A stretch of DNA of 35,914 bases, from the NCBI GenBank assembly GCA_023554335.1, contig JAMJQR010000135.1, positions 1-35,914 of the forward strand, read 5' to 3'. Position numbers and translations under genes: made by a program. The notes under the pieces were generated by a model. That model saw only the letters and a program-made list of their open reading frames with translations, did no database searches and was not told where the DNA came from. The DNA comes from Candidatus Benthicola marisminoris (lineage in GTDB: Bacteria > Gemmatimonadota > Gemmatimonadetes > Palauibacterales > Palauibacteraceae). Positions 22,382 through 31,466 of this stretch are shown one piece after another. Position 1 is the first letter of the stretch; each line of letters starts with the position of its first letter.

Positions 22382-23826
22382 GCGGTGTCCGCCGATGAAG
22401 GCCAATAGGGTTCCTCACGGTGGTGGACGCTCACGCGCACCTCCGGGAAGACGCCGCGCACGTGACCTGCCAGTCGCTCGGCGAAGTACACCGAGCGGTG
22501 CTGCCCTCCGGTGCAGCCGAACGAGACGGTGAGACTTTCGAAGCCGCGCCGCGCGTATTCGGACAGGTGCACCTCGGCCAGGTCCCGAACGCCGGCCCAG
22601 AACGCCTCGGTGGCCTGGTTTCCCTCGATGAATCGCACGACCGACGGGTTCAGGCCGGTCAGGCCCCGGTACTCCGGCTCGCGGCCCGGATTGCGTACCG
22701 AGCGGCAGTCGAAGACGAATCCGCCCCCGTGTCCGTCGACGGGTTCCGGGTAGCCACGCCGGTAGCTGAAGCTGAACACGTGCAGCGTCAGGCCGGCATG
22801 ACTCGGGAGCGAGTCGGGTCCCGACCATCCGCTCGCGATGTGAGCACAGACGCGTTCGAGTTCCGGAACGACCACCGGCAGCCCGCCATCGAGCAGCTCG
22901 CGGAGGTTGCGAGCGGCGAAGGGGACGCTCTTCAGGAAGCGCGGCTTGCGCTCGAAGAAGCCCCGGTACCCGTAAGCGCCGAGGGCCTGCATGATTCGAA
23001 CGAGGACATATCCCTGGAATTCGTGCCGGAATCGGTCCCGGTCGACGGGCACTTCCAGTTCCAGCGAGTCAAGATACTCGGAGAGGAGGCCCGCCCGAAG
23101 CTCGGCAGGCAGATCTGCCTTGGCGTCGTACAGCAGCGAGGCAACATCGTAGGCGAGTGCCCCCCGACGGCCTCCCTGATAGTCGATGAACCGGGGAGTA
23201 CCATCCAGGAGCATGACGTTTCGCGACTGGAAATCCCGGTACATGAAGTGCCGGCGATCCGCCTGCAGGAGGAACTCCACGAGAGTCTCGAAGTCGCGCT
23301 CCAGGCGCGCCTCCGAGAAGGGGACATGTGCCAGCTTCAGGAAATGATACTTGAAGTAATTCAGATCCCAGAGTATCGACTGTCGATCGAACGCCTCCCG
23401 CGGGTAGGCCACGGAGTAGTCCGCCACCTCCCCTCCCCGGACCTGAAAGCGGGGAAGCCAGCGAATGACCTCTCGGTACACGGGGATCATCGCCTCGGGA
23501 AACTCCCCGCCCGCCTGCACTCGAGCCTCGTCCACGGCATCGAACAGCGTCGTGTCGCCGAGGTCCTCGAGGAGGTACACCCCGCCCTCTTCGTCGACGG
23601 CGAAGAGCTCCGGTACGGGTAAGCCAATCGCATGGAAGGCTCGCGTGAAAGACAGGAAGGCCCGATTCTCTTCCGGGTCGGGCCCCATCACCCCGATGAT
23701 GGGCGCGCTGTCGGGGCCGAGCAGGCGGCGATAGGCACGGTTCGACCCGTCCCCGGCCAGGGCCAATACGGCCGACGGGGCTTGTCCGAAGTGTTCCCGA
23801 TAGAGTCCAATCAGGCGTTCCTGCAT
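22378..23826 (-). CDS. Fusion protein: APH-type sugar kinase (AmgK-like) + RapZ C-terminal domain
   Basis: N-terminus MQERLIGLYREHFG...LAGDGSNRAYRRLLG with HFMYRDFQSRNVMLLDGTPRFIDYQ kinase loop; C-terminus LTLHVFSFSYRRGYPEP...GGFVFDCRSVRNPG...LTVSFGCTGGQHRSVYFAERLA matching RapZ C-terminal motifs. Confidence 0.85.
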   Translation of the reverse strand: MQERLIGLYREHFGQAPSAVLALAGDGSNRAYRRLLGPDSAPIIGVMGPDPEENRAFLSFTRAFHAIGLPVPELFAVDEEGGVYLLEDLGDTTLFDAVDEARVQAGGEFPEAMIPVYREVIRWLPRFQVRGGEVADYSVAYPREAFDRQSILWDLNYFKYHFLKLAHVPFSEARLERDFETLVEFLLQADRRHFMYRDFQSRNVMLLDGTPRFIDYQGGRRGALAYDVASLLYDAKADLPAELRAGLLSEYLDSLELEVPVDRDRFRHEFQGYVLVRIMQALGAYGYRGFFERKPRFLKSVPFAARNLRELLDGGLPVVVPELERVCAHIASGWSGPDSLPSHAGLTLHVFSFSYRRGYPEPVDGHGGGFVFDCRSVRNPGREPEYRGLTGLNPSVVRFIEGNQATEAFWAGVRDLAEVHLSEYARRGFESLTVSFGCTGGQHRSVYFAERLAGHVRGVFPEVRVSVHHREEPYWPSSADTA

Positions 23827-23842
23827 GATGGGAGGAGAAGCT

Positions 23843-24472
23843 ATGGCGAGGGACAGCGGGCGCAACAGCGAGCGAAGCCGACCGGAGGGCGCACGGCGAC
23901 TCCTCCTCGCCATGCTGGAGCGCGATCAGGTGGTTCGTGAGGATCTCGTCCGGTGCGGAACGTTGTTCGAGTCCTATGATCGCCGGATGGAAGAAGTCCA
24001 CCTGGAGAACGCCGCCGGGCTGGAGGCCATTCTCAGCCGGCACGGTTGGCCCGACGCGGAGCGTTTTGGGGCGGACGGGCAGACCGCCGCCTGGACCATT
24101 CTCATGCACTCGATCTCGCGCCCGGATCTGATGCGACGCGGACGGGAGCTGCTCGCTGCATCCGTGGAAGCCGGCTCGACACCGCGGCACCTGCTCGCGC
24201 GATTGGAGGATCGGATCCAGACGCTGGAAGGTGAGCCGCAGACGTACGGCACCATCCTGGATTGGGACGAGGAGGGCGTCCTGCGCTGCCTGCCGATACG
24301 GGACGAGGACACCGTGGACGCCCGTCGGGCCGCGGTCGGGCTTCCGCCCCTGGACGAAGATCTGGCGCGTCGGCGGCTCGCAGCCAGGACCTCAGGCGAG
24401 GTCCCGCCCGCCGACCCGAGCCGCAAGGCGCGGGAGTACGAAGAGTGGCTGCGACGAACCGGGTGGCGCTAA
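23843..24472 (+). CDS. Hypothetical protein, DUF6624-like
   Basis: RRMEEVHLENAAGLEAILSRHGWPDAERFGADGQTAAWTILMHSISRPDLMRRGRELL; GGAGGAG ribosome site before ATG 23843. Confidence 0.7.
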   Translation: MARDSGRNSERSRPEGARRLLLAMLERDQVVREDLVRCGTLFESYDRRMEEVHLENAAGLEAILSRHGWPDAERFGADGQTAAWTILMHSISRPDLMRRGRELLAASVEAGSTPRHLLARLEDRIQTLEGEPQTYGTILDWDEEGVLRCLPIRDEDTVDARRAAVGLPPLDEDLARRRLAARTSGEVPPADPSRKAREYEEWLRRTGWR

Positions 24473-24502
24473 GCTCAGGGTTCAACCGAGGGGAGGGATG
24501 CG

Positions 24503-25168
24503 ATGGGTCGAAGCAGGGAATATGAGGGAGACGGGATCGCAGTCAGCTTCGAGGCGGAGCGGTGTATCCACGCCGCCGAGTGCGTGGGTGGACTGCCAGC
24601 GGTCTTCAACCCGGACAGCCGGCCGTGGATCTCCCCGGACGGCGCGTCGCCGGAGGACGTGGCCCGGGTCGTGAGCCGCTGTCCTACCGGAGCCCTCTCG
24701 TTCGAAAGGCGGGATGGCGGCCCGGCGGAAGCGCCCCCTCCCTCGAACAGCCTCCGCGTCGGAGCCGACGGTCCGGTCTTCGCGACCGGGCGCCTGGTCA
24801 TCCTCGATGCCGAGAGGCGAGAGCTCTGCCGGGAGACGCGCGTCGCCCTCTGCCGGTGCGGCGCTTCCGGAAACAAGCCGTACTGCGACGGAGCCCACAA
24901 GGCAGCAGGATTCCGTGACCCGGGAACCGTGGAAACCGCTCACGTGAAGCCAGCGGAGCGCGAAGGCGGGCCAGACCTCACGATCCGGCTCCGCGCCGAC
25001 GGACCCCTCGTGCTCGAGGGCCCTTTCGCGCTAAGCGGATCGGATGGATCGGCGGTGCGCGGAGCCGCGGCCGCCTTGTGTCGATGTGGAGCCTCGAGGA
25101 ACAAGCCCTTCTGCGACGGCAGTCATCGACACATCGATTTCAGCCCGGACGATCCGTCTGCCGGCTGA
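24503..25168 (+). CDS. Iron-sulfur protein: Fer4_19-type N-terminal domain plus two CDGSH domains
   Basis: ERCIHAAECVGGLPAVFNPDSRPWISPDGA...CPTGAL; CRCGASGNKPYCDGAH and CRCGASRNKPFCDGSH. Confidence 0.9.
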   Translation: MGRSREYEGDGIAVSFEAERCIHAAECVGGLPAVFNPDSRPWISPDGASPEDVARVVSRCPTGALSFERRDGGPAEAPPPSNSLRVGADGPVFATGRLVILDAERRELCRETRVALCRCGASGNKPYCDGAHKAAGFRDPGTVETAHVKPAEREGGPDLTIRLRADGPLVLEGPFALSGSDGSAVRGAAAALCRCGASRNKPFCDGSHRHIDFSPDDPSAG

Positions 25169-26894
25169 CGGCGGGCATCTGCTCCTCCGGCACGGGGAAC
25201 CAACGGAGGTGCTCGAAGTCGCCCGTGGTGGCGCTCGTGCATCTTCCTCGTGCGGATTCGTCCGCGCCCTCTGCCTTGACGATGCGCTTCGCCTGCGCGA
25301 GGTAGCCGCGAAGCTCGCCCTCGGTCGCGGAGTACCGGTGCCTGGGAGATTCGATCCCGTTGGGAGTGTAGCGTATCTGCCAGAGGCTGGCCGGCGGGTC
25401 GCTGCGCCCACGCACGTGCTTCCACAGGCCGGTGTGAGGATCGAAGTCATACTGATCCAGCAATCGCTCGCCGTGGCGGGCCACGAAGTGTACGGCGTCG
25501 AGGATGAACTGGAAGACCGTCTCCGAGATGAAGTAGTTGAAGTTCACGCGTACCCAGCCCGGCTTGATGCCCTCGCAACCTCGACTGATCTCACGCTCGA
25601 ACTCGAGTGACTTCTCAAGGTCGATTCCGAGCAGGCGATGCCCGTAAGGCCCGGCGCACGAACAGCCACCCCTGGACTGTATGCCGAACAGGTCATTCAG
25701 CAGCGCGACCACGAAATTGTGATGCAGGTACCGGCCGCCGCTCCGGATCACGAAGGACACGATCGAGAGGCGCTCGTGGGAATGGTCACCCAAAATCTCG
25801 ATCCCCGGGTTGGCCTCCCACGAGGCGATCGCCCGGCGAATGAAATCCTCCTCACGCTCGCGTATCGCCTCCAGTCCCACCGCTTCTTTCAGCGCGAAAA
25901 CGAGCCCGGCCCGGATCGAGCCGATGATCTGCGGCGTACCACCTTCCTCTCTGAGCTCCGGATCCTCGAAGTATCGGTGATGGTCCGGATTCACGTATGA
26001 CACCGTGCCGCCGCCCGGCACGTCGGGGACCCGATTCGAGAAAAGCTCCCGCCGCGCCACCAGCAGACCGGGCGTATCCGGCCCGCCGATCATCTTGTGC
26101 GGAGATATGAAGACGGCGTCCTTGTAGTCACCCGAGTCGTAGCCGGGCTCGCCGGGCGTGCCCATTCGGATGCCAACGTAGGGAGCGGCCGCCGCGAAAT
26201 CCCACAGAGCCAGGGCTCCATATCGGTGCAGAAGGACTGACACCTCGCTCACGGGTGTGGTAATGCCGGTCACGTTCGATGCCGCCGAGAACGAACCGAT
26301 CTTCAGCGGTCGATCGGCGTACTCTCGAAGCTTCGTCTCCAGCTCTTCCAGATCGATTCCACCGCTGAGATCCTCGTGGATCGTCACCACGTCAGCGATC
26401 GATTCTCTCCACGGCAGCTCGTTCGAGTGGTGCTCGTAGGGGCCTATGAACACCACCGGACGCTCGTCCGCCGGGATGTGGCCGCTCAGCTCGTAGCGAT
26501 CATCGAGATCCGCCGGTATTCGAAGGTTCAGCACTCCCACCAGTCGGTCGATCGCGCCGGTCGAGCCGGTTCCGCAGAAGATGACCGCGTGCTCATCGGT
26601 CGCCCCGACGCAGCGCCGGATGATGGCCCGGGCGTCCTCGCGGAACCGCGTGGTCTGTAGCCCGGTGCCCGAGCTCTCGGTATGCGTGTTGGCATAGAGC
26701 GGAAGCACGGCTTCACGCAGAAAGTCCTCGATGATCGAGAGCGAGCGGCCGGACGCGGTGTAGTCGGCGTAGGTGACACGGCGCGGGCCGAAAGGACCAG
26801 GCACCGCCTCATCCTCCCCGATCACCGAGGCCCGGATCAGCTCCAGGAGGTCGCGACCATCCGCTGGCCCGAAGTCGATCACGACCCCACCCAC
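25140..26894 (-). CDS. Aminotransferase class V-fold PLP-dependent enzyme (cysteine desulfurase-like)
   Basis: YADYTASGRSLSIIEDFLREAVLPLYANTHTESS, PYEHHSNELPWRE, FISPHKMIGGPDTPG (PLP Lys), SRGGCSCAGPYGHRLLGID. Confidence 0.9.
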   Translation of the reverse strand: MGGVVIDFGPADGRDLLELIRASVIGEDEAVPGPFGPRRVTYADYTASGRSLSIIEDFLREAVLPLYANTHTESSGTGLQTTRFREDARAIIRRCVGATDEHAVIFCGTGSTGAIDRLVGVLNLRIPADLDDRYELSGHIPADERPVVFIGPYEHHSNELPWRESIADVVTIHEDLSGGIDLEELETKLREYADRPLKIGSFSAASNVTGITTPVSEVSVLLHRYGALALWDFAAAAPYVGIRMGTPGEPGYDSGDYKDAVFISPHKMIGGPDTPGLLVARRELFSNRVPDVPGGGTVSYVNPDHHRYFEDPELREEGGTPQIIGSIRAGLVFALKEAVGLEAIREREEDFIRRAIASWEANPGIEILGDHSHERLSIVSFVIRSGGRYLHHNFVVALLNDLFGIQSRGGCSCAGPYGHRLLGIDLEKSLEFEREISRGCEGIKPGWVRVNFNYFISETVFQFILDAVHFVARHGERLLDQYDFDPHTGLWKHVRGRSDPPASLWQIRYTPNGIESPRHRYSATEGELRGYLAQAKRIVKAEGADESARGRCTSATTGDFEHLRWFPVPEEQMPAVSRQTDRPG

Positions 26895-27961
26895 CGCGTG
26901 GGGTCATCGCCGGGTCCCCCCACGACGACCTCGGGCGGACGGGACCCGAGCAGGACCGCGATCCACCTCGTGTCATCGGAAGCCTCGAGGATGATCTTCA
27001 TGATCATCGTCAGAGGCACGGAGAGGAGCATCCCGACCGGACCGAGAACCCAGCCCCAGAAGATCAGGGAAAGGAACACGACCAGCGTGGACAGCCCCAT
27101 TCCCTCACCCATCACCCGCGGCTCGATGAAGTTGCCGATGACCGTATTGATCACGAGGTAGCCGATGGCGGTCACCGTTCCGTCTCCCGGGCCGAACTGG
27201 AGGAAGGCCAGCATGACGGCCGGAATGGCCGCGATGAAGGACCCGATGCTGGGAATGTAGTTGAGCAGGAAGGCCAGGAGACCCCAGAGCAGTGCGTAGT
27301 CTACCCCTATGATGCTGAGCCACACCGCGACGAGGACACCCGTGGCGAAGCTGATCAGCGTCTTGAGAGCCAGGTAGCGCCGGACGTCGTCGTTTATCTG
27401 CGCGAAGGGGATCAGGTTCTGACTCGTGTCCGGGAAGGCGGAACGAACCTTGGCCGAAAAGCCAGAGATCTCGAGCAGGATGAACACGGTGATGATCAGG
27501 ATGATCGCGATCTTGCCGAGTACGTCCCCGACGCCAGTGAAGATGCGGCCGACGATTCTGAGTATCTCGCCCGGGTCGAACGACTCGGCGAGCAGTTGGC
27601 CCGAGACTTCGAAGCCGTGCGACGACAACCACACCACCAGCTCCGCGACCTCCCGCTCCAGCCTGACCTGGTAGCCGGGGAGTGAACGCGTGAAATCGAT
27701 TAGAGAGGTCCCGATCAGAGTCCCGGTCATGGTCCCGATCCCCAGCAACGCGAGGACAATGATCAGAACGGAAAGCCAGGTTGGCAGCCCTTTCCGCTGC
27801 ATCCAGCTGAGCGGAGTCGCGCAGATGATGGCGAGCATGACCGCCAGCAGGAACGGAACCAGGATCGGTTCCGCGGTCCGCACACCCGCGACCAGCACCA
27901 CGAACGCGGCCCCGATCAGCAGAAATCTGCCGGCCCTTGTAAGTCCTGGCCCGTTGCTCAT
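26879..27961 (-). CDS. AI-2E family transporter (PerM/YdiK-like)
   Basis: Multi-TM 360 aa; NYIPSIGSFIAAIPAVMLAFLQFG, VIGNFIEPRVMGEGMGLSTLVVFLSLIFWGWVLGPVGMLLSVPLTMIMKIILE. Confidence 0.92.
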   Translation of the reverse strand: MSNGPGLTRAGRFLLIGAAFVVLVAGVRTAEPILVPFLLAVMLAIICATPLSWMQRKGLPTWLSVLIIVLALLGIGTMTGTLIGTSLIDFTRSLPGYQVRLEREVAELVVWLSSHGFEVSGQLLAESFDPGEILRIVGRIFTGVGDVLGKIAIILIITVFILLEISGFSAKVRSAFPDTSQNLIPFAQINDDVRRYLALKTLISFATGVLVAVWLSIIGVDYALLWGLLAFLLNYIPSIGSFIAAIPAVMLAFLQFGPGDGTVTAIGYLVINTVIGNFIEPRVMGEGMGLSTLVVFLSLIFWGWVLGPVGMLLSVPLTMIMKIILEASDDTRWIAVLLGSRPPEVVVGGPGDDPTRWVGS

Positions 27962-28073
27962 CCGACTCCTCAGAGCGGTGTTGAAGCCTTTTGCGCCCGG
28001 TGGCGGACACGTAAGGTAACGTGCCTCACGGTGCTGCCGTCAACGGGGATTCCACAGCCAGGAGAGCCCGCGC

Positions 28074-29516
28074 GTGACACTCCTCCAGACCGCCTGGCCG
28101 TACATAGCGGCCACGCTCGCGTTCCTCCTGTCGCTGCTCGTGTCAGCGCACATCCTGCTGCACAAGCGCGAGGTTCGCGCGGCGGTTGGCTGGATCGGAC
28201 TGGCCTGGCTGGCCCCGGTCGTCGGCTCCTTGCTGTACCTCGTATTCGGAATCAATCGGATCAAGCGGCGCGGATCCGAGATCCACGCCAGCATGGACCG
28301 GGTCCCCGTCCCCCGTCGCCTGCCTGCAACTCTGACGCCGCCGCTTCCCGCTCCACCCCTCGATGAGTCTCTTCGGGAGCTGGCTCGATCCGTCGATCGC
28401 GTCACCCGAAACGAGCTGCTGGCGGGAAACCGCATCGAGCCACTGCGAAACGGGGATGCTGCATACCCCGAGATGCTTCGCGCGATCCGGGAGGCGCGCA
28501 CGTCCGTTGCGCTCGCCACGTACATCTTCGACATGGACCGGGCGGGTCGGGAGTTCGCCGACGCCCTTGCCGAAGCGGTCAGTCGAGGAGTTCACGTGCG
28601 CGTTCTCATCGACGGCGTCGGTGCCGCCTACAGCAGGCCAAGGGCTCCCGGAGTGCTCCGCGAGCTGGGAATCCAGGTGGGCCAGTTCGGGGGGGGGATG
28701 GTCCCGTGGCGGATGCCATACGTGAACCTGCGAAACCACCGAAAGATCCTGGTGGTCGATGGAAGCGTCGGGTTCACAGGTGGTATGAATATCCGAGAGA
28801 GCTCCTACCTGGCCCTTGGCACGCGCTACCCGACGCGGGACCTGCACTTCAAGCTCGAGGGGCCCGTCGTTGCGCAGCTGGTAGACGCATTCGCGCAGGA
28901 TTGGACCCACACCACCGGCGAACAGCTGCCCGGCGCACTCTGGTGTCCGCCCCTCAAACCGGTCGGTCCATCGGCTGCGCGCGGAATCAGCGACGGCCCG
29001 GACGACGATTTCGAGAAGCTGTCCTGGACCATCCTCGCGGGCCTGAGATCGGCTCATCGGCACGTGCGAATCGTCACCCCGTATTTCCTTCCCGACCAGG
29101 CTCTGCTCACCGCCCTCAATGTGGTCGCAATGGCCGGTGTGCGCCTCGACATCGTACTCCCGGAGAGGTCGAACCTGAGAATCGTGGGCTGGGCCATGCG
29201 CGCACAGCTGGCACAGGTCATGGAGTATGGCGCTCGCGTGTGGCTGAGTCCGTCCCCGTTCGACCATTCGAAGTTGATGCTCGTCGATGACGGCTGGGCG
29301 CTGTTCGGCTCGGGCAATTGGGACCCTAGGAGCCTGCGCCTGAACTTCGAGTTCAACGTCGAGTGCTACGACGAGCAGCTGGTGACGAAGCTGGACGAGC
29401 TCGTGACCGAGAAGATCAACGACGCCCGGCCGCTCTCGCGGGACGAGCTGGACCGCCGTTCCCTCCCGGTGAAGCTTCGCGACGGTGCCGCGTGGCTCTT
29501 CTCTCCCTACCTGTGA
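28074..29516 (+). CDS. cls: Cardiolipin synthase (phospholipase D superfamily)
   Basis: Two HKD motifs: NHRKILVVDGSVGFTGGMN and DHSKLMLVDDGWALFGSGNWDPRSLRLNFEFN; N-terminal TM helices; GTG start. Confidence 0.94.
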   Translation: MTLLQTAWPYIAATLAFLLSLLVSAHILLHKREVRAAVGWIGLAWLAPVVGSLLYLVFGINRIKRRGSEIHASMDRVPVPRRLPATLTPPLPAPPLDESLRELARSVDRVTRNELLAGNRIEPLRNGDAAYPEMLRAIREARTSVALATYIFDMDRAGREFADALAEAVSRGVHVRVLIDGVGAAYSRPRAPGVLRELGIQVGQFGGGMVPWRMPYVNLRNHRKILVVDGSVGFTGGMNIRESSYLALGTRYPTRDLHFKLEGPVVAQLVDAFAQDWTHTTGEQLPGALWCPPLKPVGPSAARGISDGPDDDFEKLSWTILAGLRSAHRHVRIVTPYFLPDQALLTALNVVAMAGVRLDIVLPERSNLRIVGWAMRAQLAQVMEYGARVWLSPSPFDHSKLMLVDDGWALFGSGNWDPRSLRLNFEFNVECYDEQLVTKLDELVTEKINDARPLSRDELDRRSLPVKLRDGAAWLFSPYL

Positions 29517-29531
29517 ACGGGGAGGAATGAC

Positions 29532-30659
29532 ATGCGCGTAATGGGGCGCGAGACGCGGTCGATCAGGCTGTCTTCCGAAGGAGGCCGTGCCCCGGTTCCC
29601 GAGGTGCTGGACCAGACCCGGCTTCCGCACGAGGTGAGATTCGTGCGTCTGGAATCCGCGGGAGATGCCGAGCGGGCGATTCGCGAGATGTGGGTGCGTG
29701 GGGCGCCCCTGATCGGAGCTACGGCCGCATACGGCCTGGCACTGGCGGCGCGGGCGGATCCCTCCGACGCGGAGCTCGCTGCGGCGGCCGAACGCCTGGT
29801 CGGCACTCGGCCCACGGCCGTGAACCTGGGCTGGGCGGTTCAGCACGTGCTCGACAGGCTCGCGCCCCTGGGGGAGCCGGAACGGGAGAAGGCGGCGTTC
29901 GAGATCGCAGCCGCGCTGGCCGATGCCGACGTGGCTCTCTGCCGCGCCATCGGCGAGCACGGTGAGTCCTTGCTGCGCCGGCTTGACCACGTGTCCGGCA
30001 GGAATCGCCCGTTGCAGATCCTCACCCACTGCAACGCGGGGTGGCTGGCCACCGTCGACTGGGGAACCGCTCTGGCGCCTGTCTACAGGGCGCACCGGTC
30101 GGGCCTTCCGGTGCACGTGTGGGTCAGCGAGACCCGGCCGCGCAACCAGGGCGCGGCCCTGACGGCGTGGGAGCTGGCCGGTGAGTCCGTGCCCCATACC
30201 GTGGTCCCCGACAACGCCTCGGGCCACCTGCTTCGCACGGGCCGCGTGGACCTGGTCCTTACCGGCACGGATCGCACGACCGCGGCCGGCGATGTTTGCA
30301 ACAAGATGGGCACCTACCTGAAGGCGGTCGCCGCAAACGACTGTGGAGTTCCCTTCTACGCCGCCGTGCCGGGACCTTCGATCGATTGGTCCCTGGGCCC
30401 CGGGGAGGCGGACTTGATCCCCATCGAGGAAAGAGCCGACGAGGAAGTGTCGGAGGTCCGGGGGTACGCGGTCGGGTTGGGCCAGAGCTCCGTGCGGATC
30501 ACGCCCGCTGGAACACCAGTGGCCAACTTCGGGTTCGACGTGACTCCCGCACGTCTGGTATCAGGCCTCGTGACGGAGCGGGGCGTGTGCGAGGCGAGCC
30601 CGGATGGACTCGCCGGTCTGTATCCCGAGCGGGCATTCCCGGAAGGCAGCAAGTCATGA
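29532..30659 (+). CDS. mtnA: S-methyl-5-thioribose-1-phosphate isomerase
   Basis: MWVRGAPLIGATAAYGLALAA, ILTHCNAGWLATVDWGTAL, DLVLTGTDRTTAAGDVCNKMGTYLKA, AGTPVANFGFDVTPARLVSGLVTERG. Confidence 0.95.
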   Translation: MRVMGRETRSIRLSSEGGRAPVPEVLDQTRLPHEVRFVRLESAGDAERAIREMWVRGAPLIGATAAYGLALAARADPSDAELAAAAERLVGTRPTAVNLGWAVQHVLDRLAPLGEPEREKAAFEIAAALADADVALCRAIGEHGESLLRRLDHVSGRNRPLQILTHCNAGWLATVDWGTALAPVYRAHRSGLPVHVWVSETRPRNQGAALTAWELAGESVPHTVVPDNASGHLLRTGRVDLVLTGTDRTTAAGDVCNKMGTYLKAVAANDCGVPFYAAVPGPSIDWSLGPGEADLIPIEERADEEVSEVRGYAVGLGQSSVRITPAGTPVANFGFDVTPARLVSGLVTERGVCEASPDGLAGLYPERAFPEGSKS

Positions 30660-31453
30660 AAATGTACCAGGTCGATTCGTTCACCGACTAGCCGTTCCGC
30701 GGCAACCCTGCGGCTGTGTGCATGCTGGAAGAGTCGGCCGACCCGGGTTGGATGCAGAAGGTCGCGCGGGAGATGAACCTGTCCGAGACCGCGTTCCTGC
30801 ACCCGGCCGGCGACGCATATGGCCTCCGCTGGTTCACTCCCGCGGTGGAGGTCGAGCTGTGCGGGCACGCGACGCTGGCGGCCGCCCACGTTCTGTGGGA
30901 AGAAGGCCACCTGGACACGCGCGACGCAGCGCTGTTCGATACGGTGAGCGGTCGGCTGGCGGCGACGCGGCGTGGCGACAGGATCGAAATGGACTTCCCC
31001 GCCGAGCGCGCGGAGCCGTGTGAGCCTCCGCCGGGGCTCCTGGAGGCTCTGGGCGGAGCCTCCCCGGTCGCCGTGGCCCGCAACCGTTTCGACATCCTGA
31101 TCGAGGTGGCCGATGAGGACACCGTGAGATCCCTATCCCCCGATTACCAGCGAATCGGCACCCTGCCGGTTCGCGGCGTAATGGTGACCGCATCGGCGGA
31201 CGCGCTGGTATCGAACGGAATCGACTTCGTGTCCCGGTTCTTCGCGCCAGCGGTGGGCGTGAACGAGGACCCGGTCACCGGCTCGGCCCACTGCTGCCTC
31301 GGTCCCTGGTGGTCGGATCGTCTCGGCGTGGCGGACCTGGTGGGGCGACAGCTCTCCGAGCGCGGCGGGATCGTGGGAGTGGGAGTACGGGGCGACCGCG
31401 TTCTCCTGGCCGGCGCTGCCGTCACGGTGCTGCGGGGCGAGCTCCTGGGATGA
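30656..31453 (+). pseudogene. PhzF family (phenazine biosynthesis-like isomerase) gene with in-frame TAG at codon 12
   Basis: ATG at 30656 overlaps the mtnA TGA (ATGA): [79 protein letters not shown]. TAG at 30689-30691. Remaining frame intact to 31453 (track ORF starts at 30716). Confidence 0.85.
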
Positions 31454-31466
31454 CGCGGGGGAAACG

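Noticed and set aside
28143-30227. 694-aa minus-strand ORF spanning cls and mtnA
   Set aside because: Antisense to two well-supported genes; composition (Arg/Gln/His/Pro-rich, no recognisable domain) is typical of shadow ORFs in high-GC DNA.
30689-30691. TAG recoding as a sense codon across the genome
   Set aside because: recN (8288-8290), rny (14156-14158) and infC (20680-20682) end in TAG at expected C-termini, so TAG acts as a normal stop here.
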